64,000 bases of DNA from Bradyrhizobium sp. WSM471 (GCF_000244915.1 NZ_CM001442.1:5642001-5706000); one strand, 5' to 3'; shown: positions 8,108 to 16,790, counted from the first letter of the stretch. The notes: generated by a model from the sequence alone, not told the origin. A program made the numbers and translations.

Positions 8108-9475
8108 GTGGAAAACGGACTGCAACGCCTACAAAGACATAGCCAGCTCGCTATCAATTATCTGGACCCAACTAAACTCAACCCGCGAGCGACCAATCCT
8201 CGCACTCATTCCAAGAAGCAGATCGAGCAAATCGCCGCCGCCATCCGGCAATTCGGCTTCACCAATCCTATTCTCGTCGATCAAGATAACGGCGTGATCG
8301 CGGGTCACGGCCGCCTCGCCGCGGCGAAGTTGCTCGGCATCACTGAAGTACCGATCCTCCGGCTCGCGGATATGAGCGAGGCAGAAATCCGAGCTTATGT
8401 CATCGCAGACAACAAGCTTGCGGAGAACGCCGGTTGGGACAAGCGCCTGCTCGGCCTCGAGCTGCAATATCTCTCCAACCTCGAAATCGACCTCGATGTC
8501 ACCATCACAGGATTCGAAATCCCTGAGATCGATATCCTTATCGGCGAGGTGGCGGAAGCGGCGCACGCGAGCGAGGACGCTGCCGACGAACTCGTTGAAC
8601 CTGCTGCAGGACCGACCATCAGCCAAAGCGGAGATCTATGGCGGATAGGAGAGCACCGCCTGATTTGCGGCGATTCAAGCGAAGCTAAGACCTATCAAGC
8701 CCTGCTCGGGACCAAGCGGCCTCAGATGGTCTTCTCCGACCCGCCTTACAACGTGCCGATCGCCGGGAACGTTTCCTGTCATGGCGAGATCATTCACCCC
8801 GACTTTGCCATGGCCTCGGGAGAGATGTCGAAAGGCGAGTTTACCGCTTTTCTCAACGCGGTCTTCCGTCACCTCGTCGCCCACACGGTGAACGGCGCGA
8901 TACACTTCCAGTGCATCGACTGGCGACACATCCAGGACATGCTCGCAGCCGCCGAGGGCGTCTATACTGAGTTGAAGAACCTCTGCGTCTGGACCAAAAA
9001 CAACGCCGGCATGGGCTCGTTTTACCGGTCGCAACACGAACTCGTCTGCGTGTTCAAATCCGGCACGGCTCCCCACATCAACAATATCGAGCTCGGCAAG
9101 TTCGGGCGGAACCGGACTAACGTGTGGGATTACGCCGGCGTGAACGCCTTCGGCAAGGACCGCGCCGATCTTCAGCTGCATCCAACCGTGAAGCCTGTCG
9201 CCATGGTCGAGGATGCGATTCGCGACTGTTCACGCAGGAAGGGCCTGATCCTCGATCCCTTCCTCGGCTCGGGTACGACCCTGATTGCGGCAGAGCGCGC
9301 CGGGCGCATCGGATACGGCATCGAAATTGATCCCCGGTATTGCGATGTCGCCCTACGGCGACTTCAGACCGTCTGCGGACTTGATGCCGTCCTGGAAGCG
9401 ACGGGAGAACCGTTTGGGGCGGTCGCCGCACGGCGCCAATGCGGAGAGGCTTGCATGAGGGAGGCTGCCGAATAA
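8108..9475 (+). CDS. ParB-like nuclease domain fused to site-specific DNA methyltransferase
   Basis: 455 residues from GTG at 8108, chosen because AAGGAG sits 7 bases ahead; an ATG at 8048 has no such site. Residues ~15-110 are a ParB/sulfiredoxin-type domain, with GHGR at 66-69 and IADNKLAE at ~99-106. Residues ~175-430 are a DNA methyltransferase: catalytic DPPY at 211-214 and the AdoMet motif DPFLGSGTT at ~381-389, an order that fits the beta class (N6-adenine or N4-cytosine). No restriction gene is adjacent, so it is an orphan. Such ParB-methyltransferase fusions occur in prophages and islands, often next to DUF5681 genes. The recognition site is unknown. Confidence 0.88.
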   Translation: MENGLQRLQRHSQLAINYLDPTKLNPRATNPRTHSKKQIEQIAAAIRQFGFTNPILVDQDNGVIAGHGRLAAAKLLGITEVPILRLADMSEAEIRAYVIADNKLAENAGWDKRLLGLELQYLSNLEIDLDVTITGFEIPEIDILIGEVAEAAHASEDAADELVEPAAGPTISQSGDLWRIGEHRLICGDSSEAKTYQALLGTKRPQMVFSDPPYNVPIAGNVSCHGEIIHPDFAMASGEMSKGEFTAFLNAVFRHLVAHTVNGAIHFQCIDWRHIQDMLAAAEGVYTELKNLCVWTKNNAGMGSFYRSQHELVCVFKSGTAPHINNIELGKFGRNRTNVWDYAGVNAFGKDRADLQLHPTVKPVAMVEDAIRDCSRRKGLILDPFLGSGTTLIAAERAGRIGYGIEIDPRYCDVALRRLQTVCGLDAVLEATGEPFGAVAARRQCGEACMREAAE

Positions 9476-9646
9476 TAGCCCGGAATGCGCTCGGCTGGTG
9501 CCGAACGCGGGCTGGCCGAGGCGCCGGACGTTCGCGCTAGATTTCGCCTCAAGAATACGCTCCGTAACCTAACGGAACAGGCCGGCTTCAATTGCGGCGT
9601 CCGCTAACCTACTCGCTCGCTCGATGCAGATGCACGCCATACAACG

Positions 9647-9674
9647 AAAAAGCCCCGGGCGATCCCGGGGCTTT
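9647..9674 (-). terminator. Intrinsic terminator of the outer-membrane protein gene
   Basis: AAAGCCCCGGG (9649-9659) pairs with CCCGGGGCTTT (9664-9674) around a 4-base loop. Read on the minus strand the hairpin ends in a run of five T. It sits ~25 bases past the stop of the minus-strand barrel gene. The flanks would let it also work for the + strand methyltransferase. Confidence 0.85.
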
Positions 9675-9697
9675 GCCGTCTGAGCCTAGCGTTCAGA

Positions 9698-10489
9698 TCA
9701 GTACTTCGCAACGACCGGACCGGTCCAGTTGAAGCGGTAGACTAGCGAGGTCGAGATCGTCTGGTTCCAGGTGTTGGCGCGGATGTCGCGGCCGACGAGA
9801 GTGTTGGTCACATCGAACAGCTCGTTCGAAGTCTTCGCATTGTAGAAGGCCGACCGATATTCGGTCTTCATGAACCAGCCGGGCGACTGGATGCCAAAGA
9901 TGTTCAGGTTGTTTTCGACGCCGCCACCGATGAACCAGCCGTTGCGGTTGTAGCTGTTGAGATGGACACCAGCGGGAACGCCGGCCAGCGTCAGGAAGTT
10001 GGTCTGGCCGAAGTGAGCGCCTGAGTAACCGCCGTTGACATAGGAGAGAACGTTCGGAGCGACGAGATAGCCAAGGCGCAAACCAGCGGCCCAAGAGTCC
10101 TCCAGCTTCTGGCTTCCGGTGATGCCACCGCCGGGGAAGCTCGGATCTTGGACGGTGGCACGAATGCTGCCGAACTGACCGTCAGCGAACACGCCGGCGA
10201 CCCAGGTACCGCTGAACTGCCAATCATAGCCGAGACCGACGGTGCCGAACCAGCCCGAACCGCCCTGACGCTGGTCGATCGTCAGCGGAAGCCCACTGAC
10301 CGTACCCTGGACGTGCTGGTCGGAAGCGGAGAGACCGCCGCCACCGCCGCCGAAGATGTAGAACCCGGTCCAGTTGGCAACGGGGGCCGCCATGGGGGCC
10401 TTCACGTAGGGACGGGCGCCAAGGTCAGCTGCCGAAGCTGAACCCGTCATCGCCGCGATCGCGGTGAGAGCAAACAAAATCTTCTTCAT
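9698..10489 (-). CDS. Outer-membrane beta-barrel protein, Omp25/porin-like family
   Basis: 263 residues from ATG 10489. A Sec signal peptide (MKKILFALTAIAAMTGSASA, cleaved after ASA) leads into DLGARPYVKAP and NWTGFYIFGGGGGG, the typical opening of rhizobial Omp25-like barrels. The chain has alternating amphipathic strands and ends in an aromatic, VYRFNWTGPVVAKY, as needed for outer-membrane insertion. It is a single-gene unit with its own terminator. A second barrel of the same family is at 12610-13308. Role is probably envelope integrity; pore activity is not evident. Confidence 0.88.
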   Translation of the reverse strand: MKKILFALTAIAAMTGSASAADLGARPYVKAPMAAPVANWTGFYIFGGGGGGLSASDQHVQGTVSGLPLTIDQRQGGSGWFGTVGLGYDWQFSGTWVAGVFADGQFGSIRATVQDPSFPGGGITGSQKLEDSWAAGLRLGYLVAPNVLSYVNGGYSGAHFGQTNFLTLAGVPAGVHLNSYNRNGWFIGGGVENNLNIFGIQSPGWFMKTEYRSAFYNAKTSNELFDVTNTLVGRDIRANTWNQTISTSLVYRFNWTGPVVAKY

Positions 10490-10572
10490 CACAAAAATCC
10501 CCAAGCGCTGTGCGTCGATGTCTTGGGTAATCTATCCCAAGCGGCCCAAAATGCTGTAACCCGAGGGCCACA

Positions 10573-11226
10573 GTGACGGGCAATCGATGGGCGATGCTGA
10601 CTAGCAACAAGGCAATCCTGGCCGACTTTTTCCGCGACAATCCAGCGGCCATAGCCAATTATCTAACTGAAAAGATGAAAGAAAACGACTTTGATGCCGC
10701 GCGGACGGGTCTCAGCCTGGTTATGCGAGCCCAAAATGTGCAGATGCTGGCGCGGGACGCTGGTCTAAGACGGGATGCCCTGTACAGGACATTCGGGGGG
10801 CGAATCGACCCTCAGCTCAGCCGAATCCTGAGGCTTTTTGATGCGCTCAACGTGCAGGCCTCCGTGGTGCGGGCGGGTCCGTCTGAGGTGCAGAGTGCAC
10901 CGAGCTGGACGGCCCCTGATGCGTTCGAAGGGCTCGCAAAGCGACTAACGCAAGGCTTCGCCAGCAACCGCTTCGAGGAGGCCGTCCTCGCATTGAAAGA
11001 AGCCGTGCTGTCCCAGAATGTCTCCGCCCTGGCGCGGGAGGCCGGGATCGAGCGAAGAACAATGTACAAGACATTCGGCGGCGCCGTGGATCCAAATCTC
11101 AGCAGAATTTTGAAGGTCCTCGCGGCAATGCAGCTTCGGCTGCTTATCGTTGCGCTTCCACACAGATCAGCGCTACCGCGACCCAAGCTTGGTCGGCCGC
11201 CAAAAGCTCCAAGAGCCTCTAGCTAA
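10573..11226 (+). CDS. Tandem HTH protein resembling two fused addiction-module antidote (COG3636/HigA-like) domains
   Basis: 217 residues. GTG at 10573 is preceded by GAGGG at good spacing; ATG at 10594 is possible. Two copies of the same ~45-residue unit are visible: one around NVQMLARDAGLRRDALYRTF and the other around NVSALAREAGIERRTMYKTF. Each is followed by a DP.LSRIL helix. This is the DNA-binding domain of the HigA/'antidote' family, normally found once in ~100 residues. Each copy has its own preceding alpha-helical arm, so the gene arose by internal duplication. There is no toxin gene next to it. The C-terminus is Pro/Arg-rich. Confidence 0.72.
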   Translation: MTGNRWAMLTSNKAILADFFRDNPAAIANYLTEKMKENDFDAARTGLSLVMRAQNVQMLARDAGLRRDALYRTFGGRIDPQLSRILRLFDALNVQASVVRAGPSEVQSAPSWTAPDAFEGLAKRLTQGFASNRFEEAVLALKEAVLSQNVSALAREAGIERRTMYKTFGGAVDPNLSRILKVLAAMQLRLLIVALPHRSALPRPKLGRPPKAPRASS

Positions 11227-11609
11227 CGAGCCTCTAATCTTCGGGGCCGAACGACGCAACATCATCGACGCCCAACAAAGGGGCTTCCCCAAGGAAACGG
11301 CGCCCCAATCAGTTCCTCATCGCGCATCACCAATGCGGCCCACCACTTGAATCCAAACCGTTTGCTCAACGATCATTTTCCCCAACAGCAAAGACCTGGG
11401 GACCCTAAAGGCCGGTTATTGTGGCTTGCCCTCCTGCTGCGAGTCTCTTTCGAGGCAGTTCTCTAAAGCCTTCGGTAACCAAACAATTTGTTTGAAGGCA
11501 GCCCGCGAACTGCACACACGCTGCTCATACAACCTTTGCATTGTTACTCGTTAGGGTGATCCAAACGAGAAAACGCCAGCATGAGTATCGCGTCACGAAA
11601 GAGGCTACA
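11227..11609. other. Gap with a short perfect palindrome
   Basis: No gene is supported. CAAACAATTTGTTTG at 11480-11494 is a perfect 15-base palindrome, 115 bases upstream of the decayed glycosyltransferase start. It could be an old operator, but nothing else supports that. Confidence 0.35.
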
Positions 11610-12193
11610 GTGATCGCCTCCGTGGCACGGCCCGGCCCCGGCACCAATTCAGACGACACGAACTCGCGGCTTGCGATTGCCCTGCTGATGGTGTGCGGGT
11701 TTGCAGGCCTTGCGCTCCGTTACCTCGCCCGGGAGCACGCTACGGACGACGCCATTCAGTTCCTGATCCCGTGGTATGCCTTTGCTCGAAGTCATGGGAT
11801 CGGCGCGCTGGCGGAACCTTTCACCAACTACACCCCGTTTTACAGCTACCTCCTGCTGATTGCCGCGCGATTTGATTGGCTGGGGCAGCCACTGTCCCTC
11901 GTGAAAGCGATCTCGGCCGTCTTCGAGTTGGGCTGCGCGATCGCTGTGGCCCAGATCGTCTGGCGAGCGACAAGGGTGCCGTTGCGCGCATCGGTGGCAT
12001 TTTGCGCAGTTTGGCTTGCGCCGACGGTGCTCTTCAACGGCGCAATGTGGGCACAGGCCGATTCGATCTGGGCCTTCTTCACCCTGGTAGCGGGTGGAAC
12101 ATGTCCCCCGCGTACTTGATCGCCACGGGTCTTGCCACGGCGATGACGGTGCGGCTCCTTAAAGAGTCGCAGCGCGCCTCGGCCAGTTCCTAA
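11610..12193 (+). pseudogene. Remnant of a membrane glycosyltransferase (mannosyltransferase-like), internal deletion
   Basis: GTG at 11610 follows GAAAGAGG. About 170 codons are intact and encode several membrane segments, including TDDAIQFLIPWYAFARSHG and NGAMWAQADSIWAFF. The acidic-plus-GAMWAQxDS pattern is typical of polytopic glycosyltransferases that use lipid-linked sugars. At about 12090 the frame breaks. A C-terminal-looking tail (PAYLIATGLATAMTVRLLKES) follows in another frame and ends at 12193. Relatives have roughly 400-500 residues, so the middle and most of the C-half are missing. A non-functional gene is inferred. Confidence 0.65.
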
Positions 12194-12609
12194 GATGCAG
12201 AGGTCTGACGTGGCGCAAGCCTCGAGTCGCCTTTCAGACCAGGCAGCGCGACGTCCGCTTTTGGCCGCAGCGACGGCAAGGTTCCAATCAGTCAGCTGAG
12301 ATCATCTAGAGCGAGATGAGGTTAAGCTGAATGATTTGGGATTAGCAAAACAGGGTGTCTCTGATCACCACATTCTGGCTGGGCCGAGGGCAGCATGGAT
12401 GGCCAAGCTTTACTCTCTTGATCTTCGCAAGCGCGGAGTGACGGCGATTGAGCGCAGAATGTTCCGCATTGAAGCGCCGTTGCCTGCGGTCGTTCGCGAA
12501 AGGGATGCTGCTTCAGCATTCTAGTCCGCTGTGTGTCTGCCCCGCTACAGCAAATTCGGCGAATTGGGGTAGTAGCTTTTGGCACTGCTTTAAACCTGAG
12601 AGACTCGAA
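12194..12609. other. Gap with a decayed intergenic repeat
   Basis: No gene is supported. CTAGAGCGAGATGAGGTTAA at about 12306-12325 and the following GCTGAATGATTTGGGATT resemble a repeat often seen between Bradyrhizobium genes, recognised from memory. The 3' part must contain the promoter of the barrel gene that follows. Confidence 0.35.
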
Positions 12610-13308
12610 ATGAAAAAGTTCCTTCTCGCCACTGTCGCTTTTGCCGCCCTAGCGGGTACAGCATCGGCGGCTAATATGGCCGCGCGTCCTTACACCAAAG
12701 CCCCAGCGATGGAGGCCTCGCCGATTTACAACTGGACCGGCTTTTACATCGGCGGTCACGTAGGCGGCGCATTCGGCGGCGACAACAACATTCTGGCCCC
12801 TGGCTTCACCGGCACCAATAGCAACGACGGTGTGTTCATGGGCGGCGCGCAGGTCGGTTACGACCATCAGTTCTCACCGAACTGGGTGCTGGGCATTGAA
12901 GCGAACTACAGCTTCCTCGACACCAATAACAATCCCTTCGTCAACCGTGGGCTCGGTTCGGTCACCGGTCGCCTCGGCTACACCTGGGGTCCGGCGATGG
13001 TGTACGTCAAAGGCGGTTATGCCTGGGCTGACTCCCGCCTTACGAACGGCTTCGGCGGCGGCACCTTCACCAACAACGGCGGTGGTCGCGACGGCTACAC
13101 CGTGGGCGGTGGTCTCGAATACATGTTCGCCCAGAACTGGTCGGGCAAGGTCGAATACCAGTACTACGACTTCGGCACGCGGAACGCTCTCTTCACCAGC
13201 GCCGCTGGTGTTGTTACCGCCGTCGGCTTTCGCAATGACGAGCACACCATCAAGGCCGGCCTGAACTACCGGTTCAATTGGGGCGCCGCGTCGGCTTCTC
13301 GTTACTGA
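12610..13308 (+). CDS. Outer-membrane beta-barrel protein, Omp25/porin-like family
   Basis: 232 residues from ATG 12610. The signal peptide MKKFLLATVAFAALAGTASA is followed by the family opening ANMAARPYTKAP and YNWTGFYIGGHVGGAFGG. Barrel strands carry GAQVGYDHQF, WVLGIEANYSF and VTGRLGYTWGP, the classic Omp25 pattern. The protein ends LNYRFNWGAASASRY. It is a single-gene unit with a strong terminator 28 bases downstream. Same family as the minus-strand barrel at 9698-10489, but clearly diverged from it. Confidence 0.92.
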   Translation: MKKFLLATVAFAALAGTASAANMAARPYTKAPAMEASPIYNWTGFYIGGHVGGAFGGDNNILAPGFTGTNSNDGVFMGGAQVGYDHQFSPNWVLGIEANYSFLDTNNNPFVNRGLGSVTGRLGYTWGPAMVYVKGGYAWADSRLTNGFGGGTFTNNGGGRDGYTVGGGLEYMFAQNWSGKVEYQYYDFGTRNALFTSAAGVVTAVGFRNDEHTIKAGLNYRFNWGAASASRY

Positions 13309-13335
13309 CGGCTTACATAGTCACATGATCTACCT

Positions 13336-13366
13336 AAAGGGTCAGCCATACGGGCTGGCCCTTTTT
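13336..13366 (+). terminator. Intrinsic terminator of the second barrel gene
   Basis: AAAGGGTCAGCC (13336-13347) pairs with GGCTGGCCCTTT (13353-13364) around a 5-base loop, one T-G wobble, then TTTC. Stem length and U-run make this a strong terminator. Confidence 0.88.
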
Positions 13367-13540
13367 CATAAGCCGGAATAGCTGGCGCGAGGATTGCGTG
13401 TCGGCCAAAATAGTCACCCGGCTGAACTCGATCGGACAGGTCTTCGCCCAGCTCAAACACTTGCTCCGGTCTGCGCTGCCACGGCGCGCCAGAAGAATGC
13501 GCGAACTGCCGCAAAACTCAAGCTATCGAAGCTATTGCCA

Positions 13541-13846
13541 TCACGCTTCAGTTTCCTTGCTGCGGGAGCTGCGGTTGTCATCAATCACAGCGGTCACGCC
13601 ATCGATAAACGCTTGACACTCAGCGTGGGTCTTGAAAGTGCCCTTGTACTTCCCGAATAGGAAGACGGTCCGGCCGTGACCCTTTCCGAAAAAGTATTGG
13701 CCGACGTGTCCGCCCCCTTCGTCTTTGAGCTCAATGCTACCAAGACTTTGCACTGACTTGAGGTCTGTCTCGGGTAGCTTGATCCGCACATGTGTCTCCG
13801 TGAATACGGGCGGCTCCGCCCGGCCTAAGGACGTTAGCGGCCTCAA
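13541..13846 (-). CDS. Hypothetical small protein
   Basis: 101 residues, not recognised. The central part (GSIELKDEGGGHVGQYFFGKGHGRTVFLFGKYKGTFKTHAECQ, in pieces) has a plausible beta-rich, Gly-rich composition and the C-terminus is a charged helix. It has no signal peptide. It is the first of several small minus-strand genes in this stretch. The start is uncertain because no strong ribosome site is visible, and the GC-rich background allows spurious frames. Confidence 0.45.
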   Translation of the reverse strand: MRPLTSLGRAEPPVFTETHVRIKLPETDLKSVQSLGSIELKDEGGGHVGQYFFGKGHGRTVFLFGKYKGTFKTHAECQAFIDGVTAVIDDNRSSRSKETEA

Positions 13847-13863
13847 CTGGCGTGTCTAGCAGA

Positions 13864-14196
13864 TCAGCGCTTCGCCGCGTTACCAGCCAATTCCATCGCT
13901 AGATCCAGAGCTGCAACTCCGATTTGATCTGAAGAATTAGATTTGCAGCGCCGGTCCATCCAAGCAACGATCGCGGAGAAATCGCCGCCGCCGACAATGT
14001 CTCTCTCGGCACTCACGTTAAGCCCGCTGACGAAGCCCACGACCCAGGATTCAAAGGCTGCCTTTACGACTAAGTTCTTCTTCCTATTCAGCCAGGCGGT
14101 ACAAGATTGCGAGCCAGCGCCCACAATCGTTGATCCGGCGTTCAGGCAGGTTATCGGCAGAAGTAGCATCACGGCTATAGCGAGCACTCGTTTCAT
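13864..14196 (-). CDS. Small secreted protein of unknown function
   Basis: 110 residues from ATG 14196. A signal peptide (MKRVLAIAVMLLLPITCLNA) is followed by a mature part with CTAWLNRK, AFESWVVGFVSGLNV and IVAWMDRRCKS. It has a Cys pair and a helical pattern like the small periplasmic proteins with an HdeA/Rap1a-like look that are common in rhizobia. That comparison is only from the pattern. A longer frame to 14220 adds residues before the signal sequence and is less likely. Confidence 0.65.
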   Translation of the reverse strand: MKRVLAIAVMLLLPITCLNAGSTIVGAGSQSCTAWLNRKKNLVVKAAFESWVVGFVSGLNVSAERDIVGGGDFSAIVAWMDRRCKSNSSDQIGVAALDLAMELAGNAAKR

Positions 14197-14304
14197 CTTT
14201 TTCTCGAATCGAACGACCACCTTGGGCAGGCAGTCTGACCGCTGATTATTCAGCTTGGACGCTACCGGGCAAAGAAGCCGCTCAGCCGTTTAGAGGCAAG
14301 GATT

Positions 14305-14637
14305 TTATTTGCCTGCGATCCGCGCTGGCCAGGCGAATTCCCCGGGCAGGTACTCGTAGCGGGCATCACGCGCAAGTACCGTAACGCCGCCGTCATCGAG
14401 TAACGCAGCGCGAATTGAGCCGTCGTGTATCGAAACCCAAACGGTTGCTTCCTTAATACCACCTTGATGCTCGGCGGCGCCTCTCAGTACGAGGTCCGAA
14501 CCGATGAGCGATATCGGAGCCATAACTGACATATAGTCTCGGAGCTTCCTTGCTTGTCGATCACCAGCGAGTCTCTCTAGCGCCAGCTTAACCTCTGGAT
14601 CATCTAGAACGGCGTCATAATTGTAAGTGCCAGCCAA
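14305..14637 (-). CDS. Hypothetical protein, 5' end probably disrupted
   Basis: The frame from TTG 14637 encodes 110 residues. It stays open upstream to a TAG at 14746-14748, and the added residues (PNDLDGPFGDWKDGRLGRL) look as protein-like as the rest. No ATG or GTG with a ribosome site is found in that extension, so the true 5' end may be lost. In the +1 frame at 14690-14750 a hydrophobic stretch (VIGIVAAPIILVARAAG) could be its shifted signal segment. The body has DDPEVKLALERLAGD and a WVSIHDGSIRAALLDDGG strand region. Function unknown. Confidence 0.5.
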   Translation of the reverse strand: MAGTYNYDAVLDDPEVKLALERLAGDRQARKLRDYMSVMAPISLIGSDLVLRGAAEHQGGIKEATVWVSIHDGSIRAALLDDGGVTVLARDARYEYLPGEFAWPARIAGK

Positions 14638-14748
14638 AGAGCTCAGACGTCCCAGCCTGCCATCCTTCCAGTCACCGAATGGGCCATCCAGGTCATTCGG
14701 CCGAGCTACTACCGGCCGCGCGGGCGACGAGGATGATCGGCGCCGCTA

Positions 14749-14895
14749 CTATTCCAATGACGCACCGGCTCCCACAATGAGGATGGTGCGGGGGAAAACC
14801 ACCAATGCTGCCAAGAAGAACAACGCAAGGGCAATTCCTGAGGCCAGCGAGAGGTGCCCATAAGTTTGGAAGAGTTCGACGATTCGGTCTGTCAT
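14749..14895 (-). pseudogene. N-terminal fragment of a TVP38/TMEM64-like membrane protein
   Basis: 48 codons: a short polar start (MTDRIVELFQTYGHLSLA), one membrane span, then VVFPRTILIVGAGA and an early TAG TAG. The FPRT..xxGAGA sequence resembles the start of the SNARE-associated/TVP38 domain, whose proteins run to about 200 residues. In the next frame the sequence continues in the same style (VIGIVAAPIILV), so a one-base loss near 14755-14762 probably broke the gene. The ATG overlaps the lipoprotein stop upstream (ATGA), marking an old operon. Confidence 0.5.
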
Positions 14896-15293
14896 GGCCT
14901 CGGATGGGCTTTTGCGGTTTCGGCTGTTGCGATGTCTAGCCGAAAATACTGCTGGTGCTCACAGTCCTCCAAGATCACCGACTGTCGAGATCCCTTGTAA
15001 GCATCGTCATCGAAGAACACCGAATGTGTGAGGTGTGGCTTATCGACCAACGGGCTTATCTCCCGTAAACAAACATAGTATCGGCCTGGCCCGTGGTCTG
15101 ACTGTCGTGGCGCGGATATTTCAACCGGTTGCGCTAAATGTTGCTCCTTAACCGACTTGCCGACACCATTTTGGAGGGCCTCTTGGCGTGGCGGCTGAAA
15201 TGGCTGAACGGCAGGGGGTGGCGCAGAGGCTTCTACCCAAATTGAAGAACAGCTTGACAAGAGCAAACAGAAAAGAGGCGTGTAACGCTTCAC
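14892..15293 (-). CDS. Putative lipoprotein of unknown function
   Basis: 133 residues. GTG at 15293, then MKRYTPLFCLLLSSC, a lipobox (LLSSC) at residues 11-15 predicting cleavage before Cys15 and lipid attachment. The mature part begins with a Pro-rich linker (PPPAVQPFQPPRQE) and ends with a globular portion containing YYVCLREISP and VILEDCEHQQYF. The stop overlaps the next start as ATGA. No family recognised. Confidence 0.6.
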   Translation of the reverse strand: MKRYTPLFCLLLSSCSSIWVEASAPPPAVQPFQPPRQEALQNGVGKSVKEQHLAQPVEISAPRQSDHGPGRYYVCLREISPLVDKPHLTHSVFFDDDAYKGSRQSVILEDCEHQQYFRLDIATAETAKAHPRP

Positions 15294-16340
15294 TTCACCA
15301 AATCAACTCTCTAGGAGCGACCTGAGCCCCGTCGGATCAAGTTCATCTCGTGGGATGGTACGGGTTTATCCCGACCCAACCTGTACAACGGCTGATCACG
15401 CTTTGAAATACCGAAAGTGCGCGAGGTGTCAGGCTTCATTCTGGTGCGATGGGTGCCAGTGATCGAGCATTCACTTGCGTGAGCGCAGCCATTCGTATGC
15501 TCTCTCAGATGGAATAAAGACAAAGAGCCGAATTGGGTAGGCGCGTCGGGGCAATATCAGAGGCTACGAAATTGAAGCTCGCCAATTCATACTGGCGGGG
15601 CCTCGCCGCTTACCGGCGGCGCAGGCGTTTTGGCTCTGGCCCTTCCGTTCGCAGTGGGCAGGCATATCGACGTGCGGGCGGTGCGTCGGCGCTAAAAGGC
15701 GGCCCAAAATGCGCGAGACCGTGCGCTCCCTAACTGATTTTGAACGCATATTGGCCAGGTTCGTGTAAACAATGCGCCGACCGATCAAACTCATTACTAC
15801 TTAGCATATCGCCCCGGGTTCGATGGCGCTACTGCCGAACAGTCTGTCTCAAGCTGTTTTCCTAGCGGGCAATGGTTTCGTAGGAGGAGCTTGGCCGCCG
15901 GTTTCATGCTGGCGGAGCTTCTTCGATATTGGATACGTTGTCGATGGACTTTCCCGAAGGGCCTTGAGGAACTCGGTTCTGATTACGCGGCTAACGTACC
16001 CATTCCGAACGAGATCAGGACAGTGCTTCGATCACTGCCGCAGTCTGTATGGTGACGTTAAATGGCGGCTACGGTTTCTCGACACTAGTCGAAGCAGTCG
16101 GGTCGCCTCTCCCAATCAGAAGAGCGACGCATCCTATAAGGTCGCCAAGTGGCGTAAAATACATACTGCAGCGGGCTCTAGCGGGTTCCTTTGCATTTAG
16201 CTCCGGTACGTGATGATGGTTCATGTCGCATCCGATGTGGACAGGCATGGTCGGTCCACCACTCTCCGCCACTACGCCCGGTGCGACGCCCCGCCTCCCG
16301 ATCTCCTACTCTTCGATGATCCCACCCAGGCCTATGGTTC
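15294..16340. other. Gene-poor stretch
   Basis: About 1 kb in which I can support no gene. Open frames exist on both strands but lack a ribosome site, a domain or a convincing composition. No transposase, RNA gene or terminator was recognised. It is probably decayed DNA of the accessory region. Confidence 0.4.
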
Positions 16341-16727
16341 TCATCCGGGATTTCGCTTCAAGTGTTTGAGCCCCCGCCGTTGCCGCGAGAGGGCAGTCTT
16401 CTCATACCGTTCCAAGCTCGACAAATATTTTGTTTGCGTTGGTTCCGCGCCCTCAATCACCGCCGAGATCAGGCCCAACCTAAGAGCTCGCAGGCGATCC
16501 TGCCTACTCCTAGCTTGAACCAGATCTTGAAGTGCGACTTCCATATCCGTACCTTTGAAGTCTTCCGCAAGGACTGCATCGACGCCAGAACCAGCGGGTT
16601 CTTCCCAACGAGATAAGCCATGCCGATAGGCGTTGCGGCTCGATGCTGCTTTGCCAGCGCTTGTTTGCGGCCCGGTACTCTTCGCTGCGTTTGCGCGATT
16701 GGCTTCGACTTGTCGCTTTGACGCCAA
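16341..16727 (-). CDS. Conserved hypothetical protein with an RxxEANRxNAxxSTGP N-terminus
   Basis: 128 residues from TTG 16727, with AAGGAGG only 4 bases ahead. The N-terminus RQVEANRANAAKSTGPQTSAG followed by SSRNAYRHGLS is a pattern I recognise from many short alphaproteobacterial proteins, usually in islands. It is basic and Ser/Asn-rich, suggesting nucleic-acid contact, but no function is known. The rest is a helical region with RQDRLRALR. The residue pattern is the main evidence that the frame is real. Confidence 0.78.
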   Translation of the reverse strand: MASKRQVEANRANAAKSTGPQTSAGKAASSRNAYRHGLSRWEEPAGSGVDAVLAEDFKGTDMEVALQDLVQARSRQDRLRALRLGLISAVIEGAEPTQTKYLSSLERYEKTALSRQRRGLKHLKRNPG

Positions 16728-16790
16728 CTTGCCTCCTTGATTTTTCTACTTGGCCATGGGGCAACCCGTTTGTTCCGAAAGACCACGGCC

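Noticed and set aside
12560..12600. TGGCACTGCTTTAAACC as a sigma-54 promoter of the barrel gene
   Set aside because: It has the TGGCAC half but no TTGC(A/T) element at the right spacing.
15294..16340. Several open frames of 60-125 codons
   Set aside because: No ribosome site, domain or consistent codon use; they are best taken as chance.
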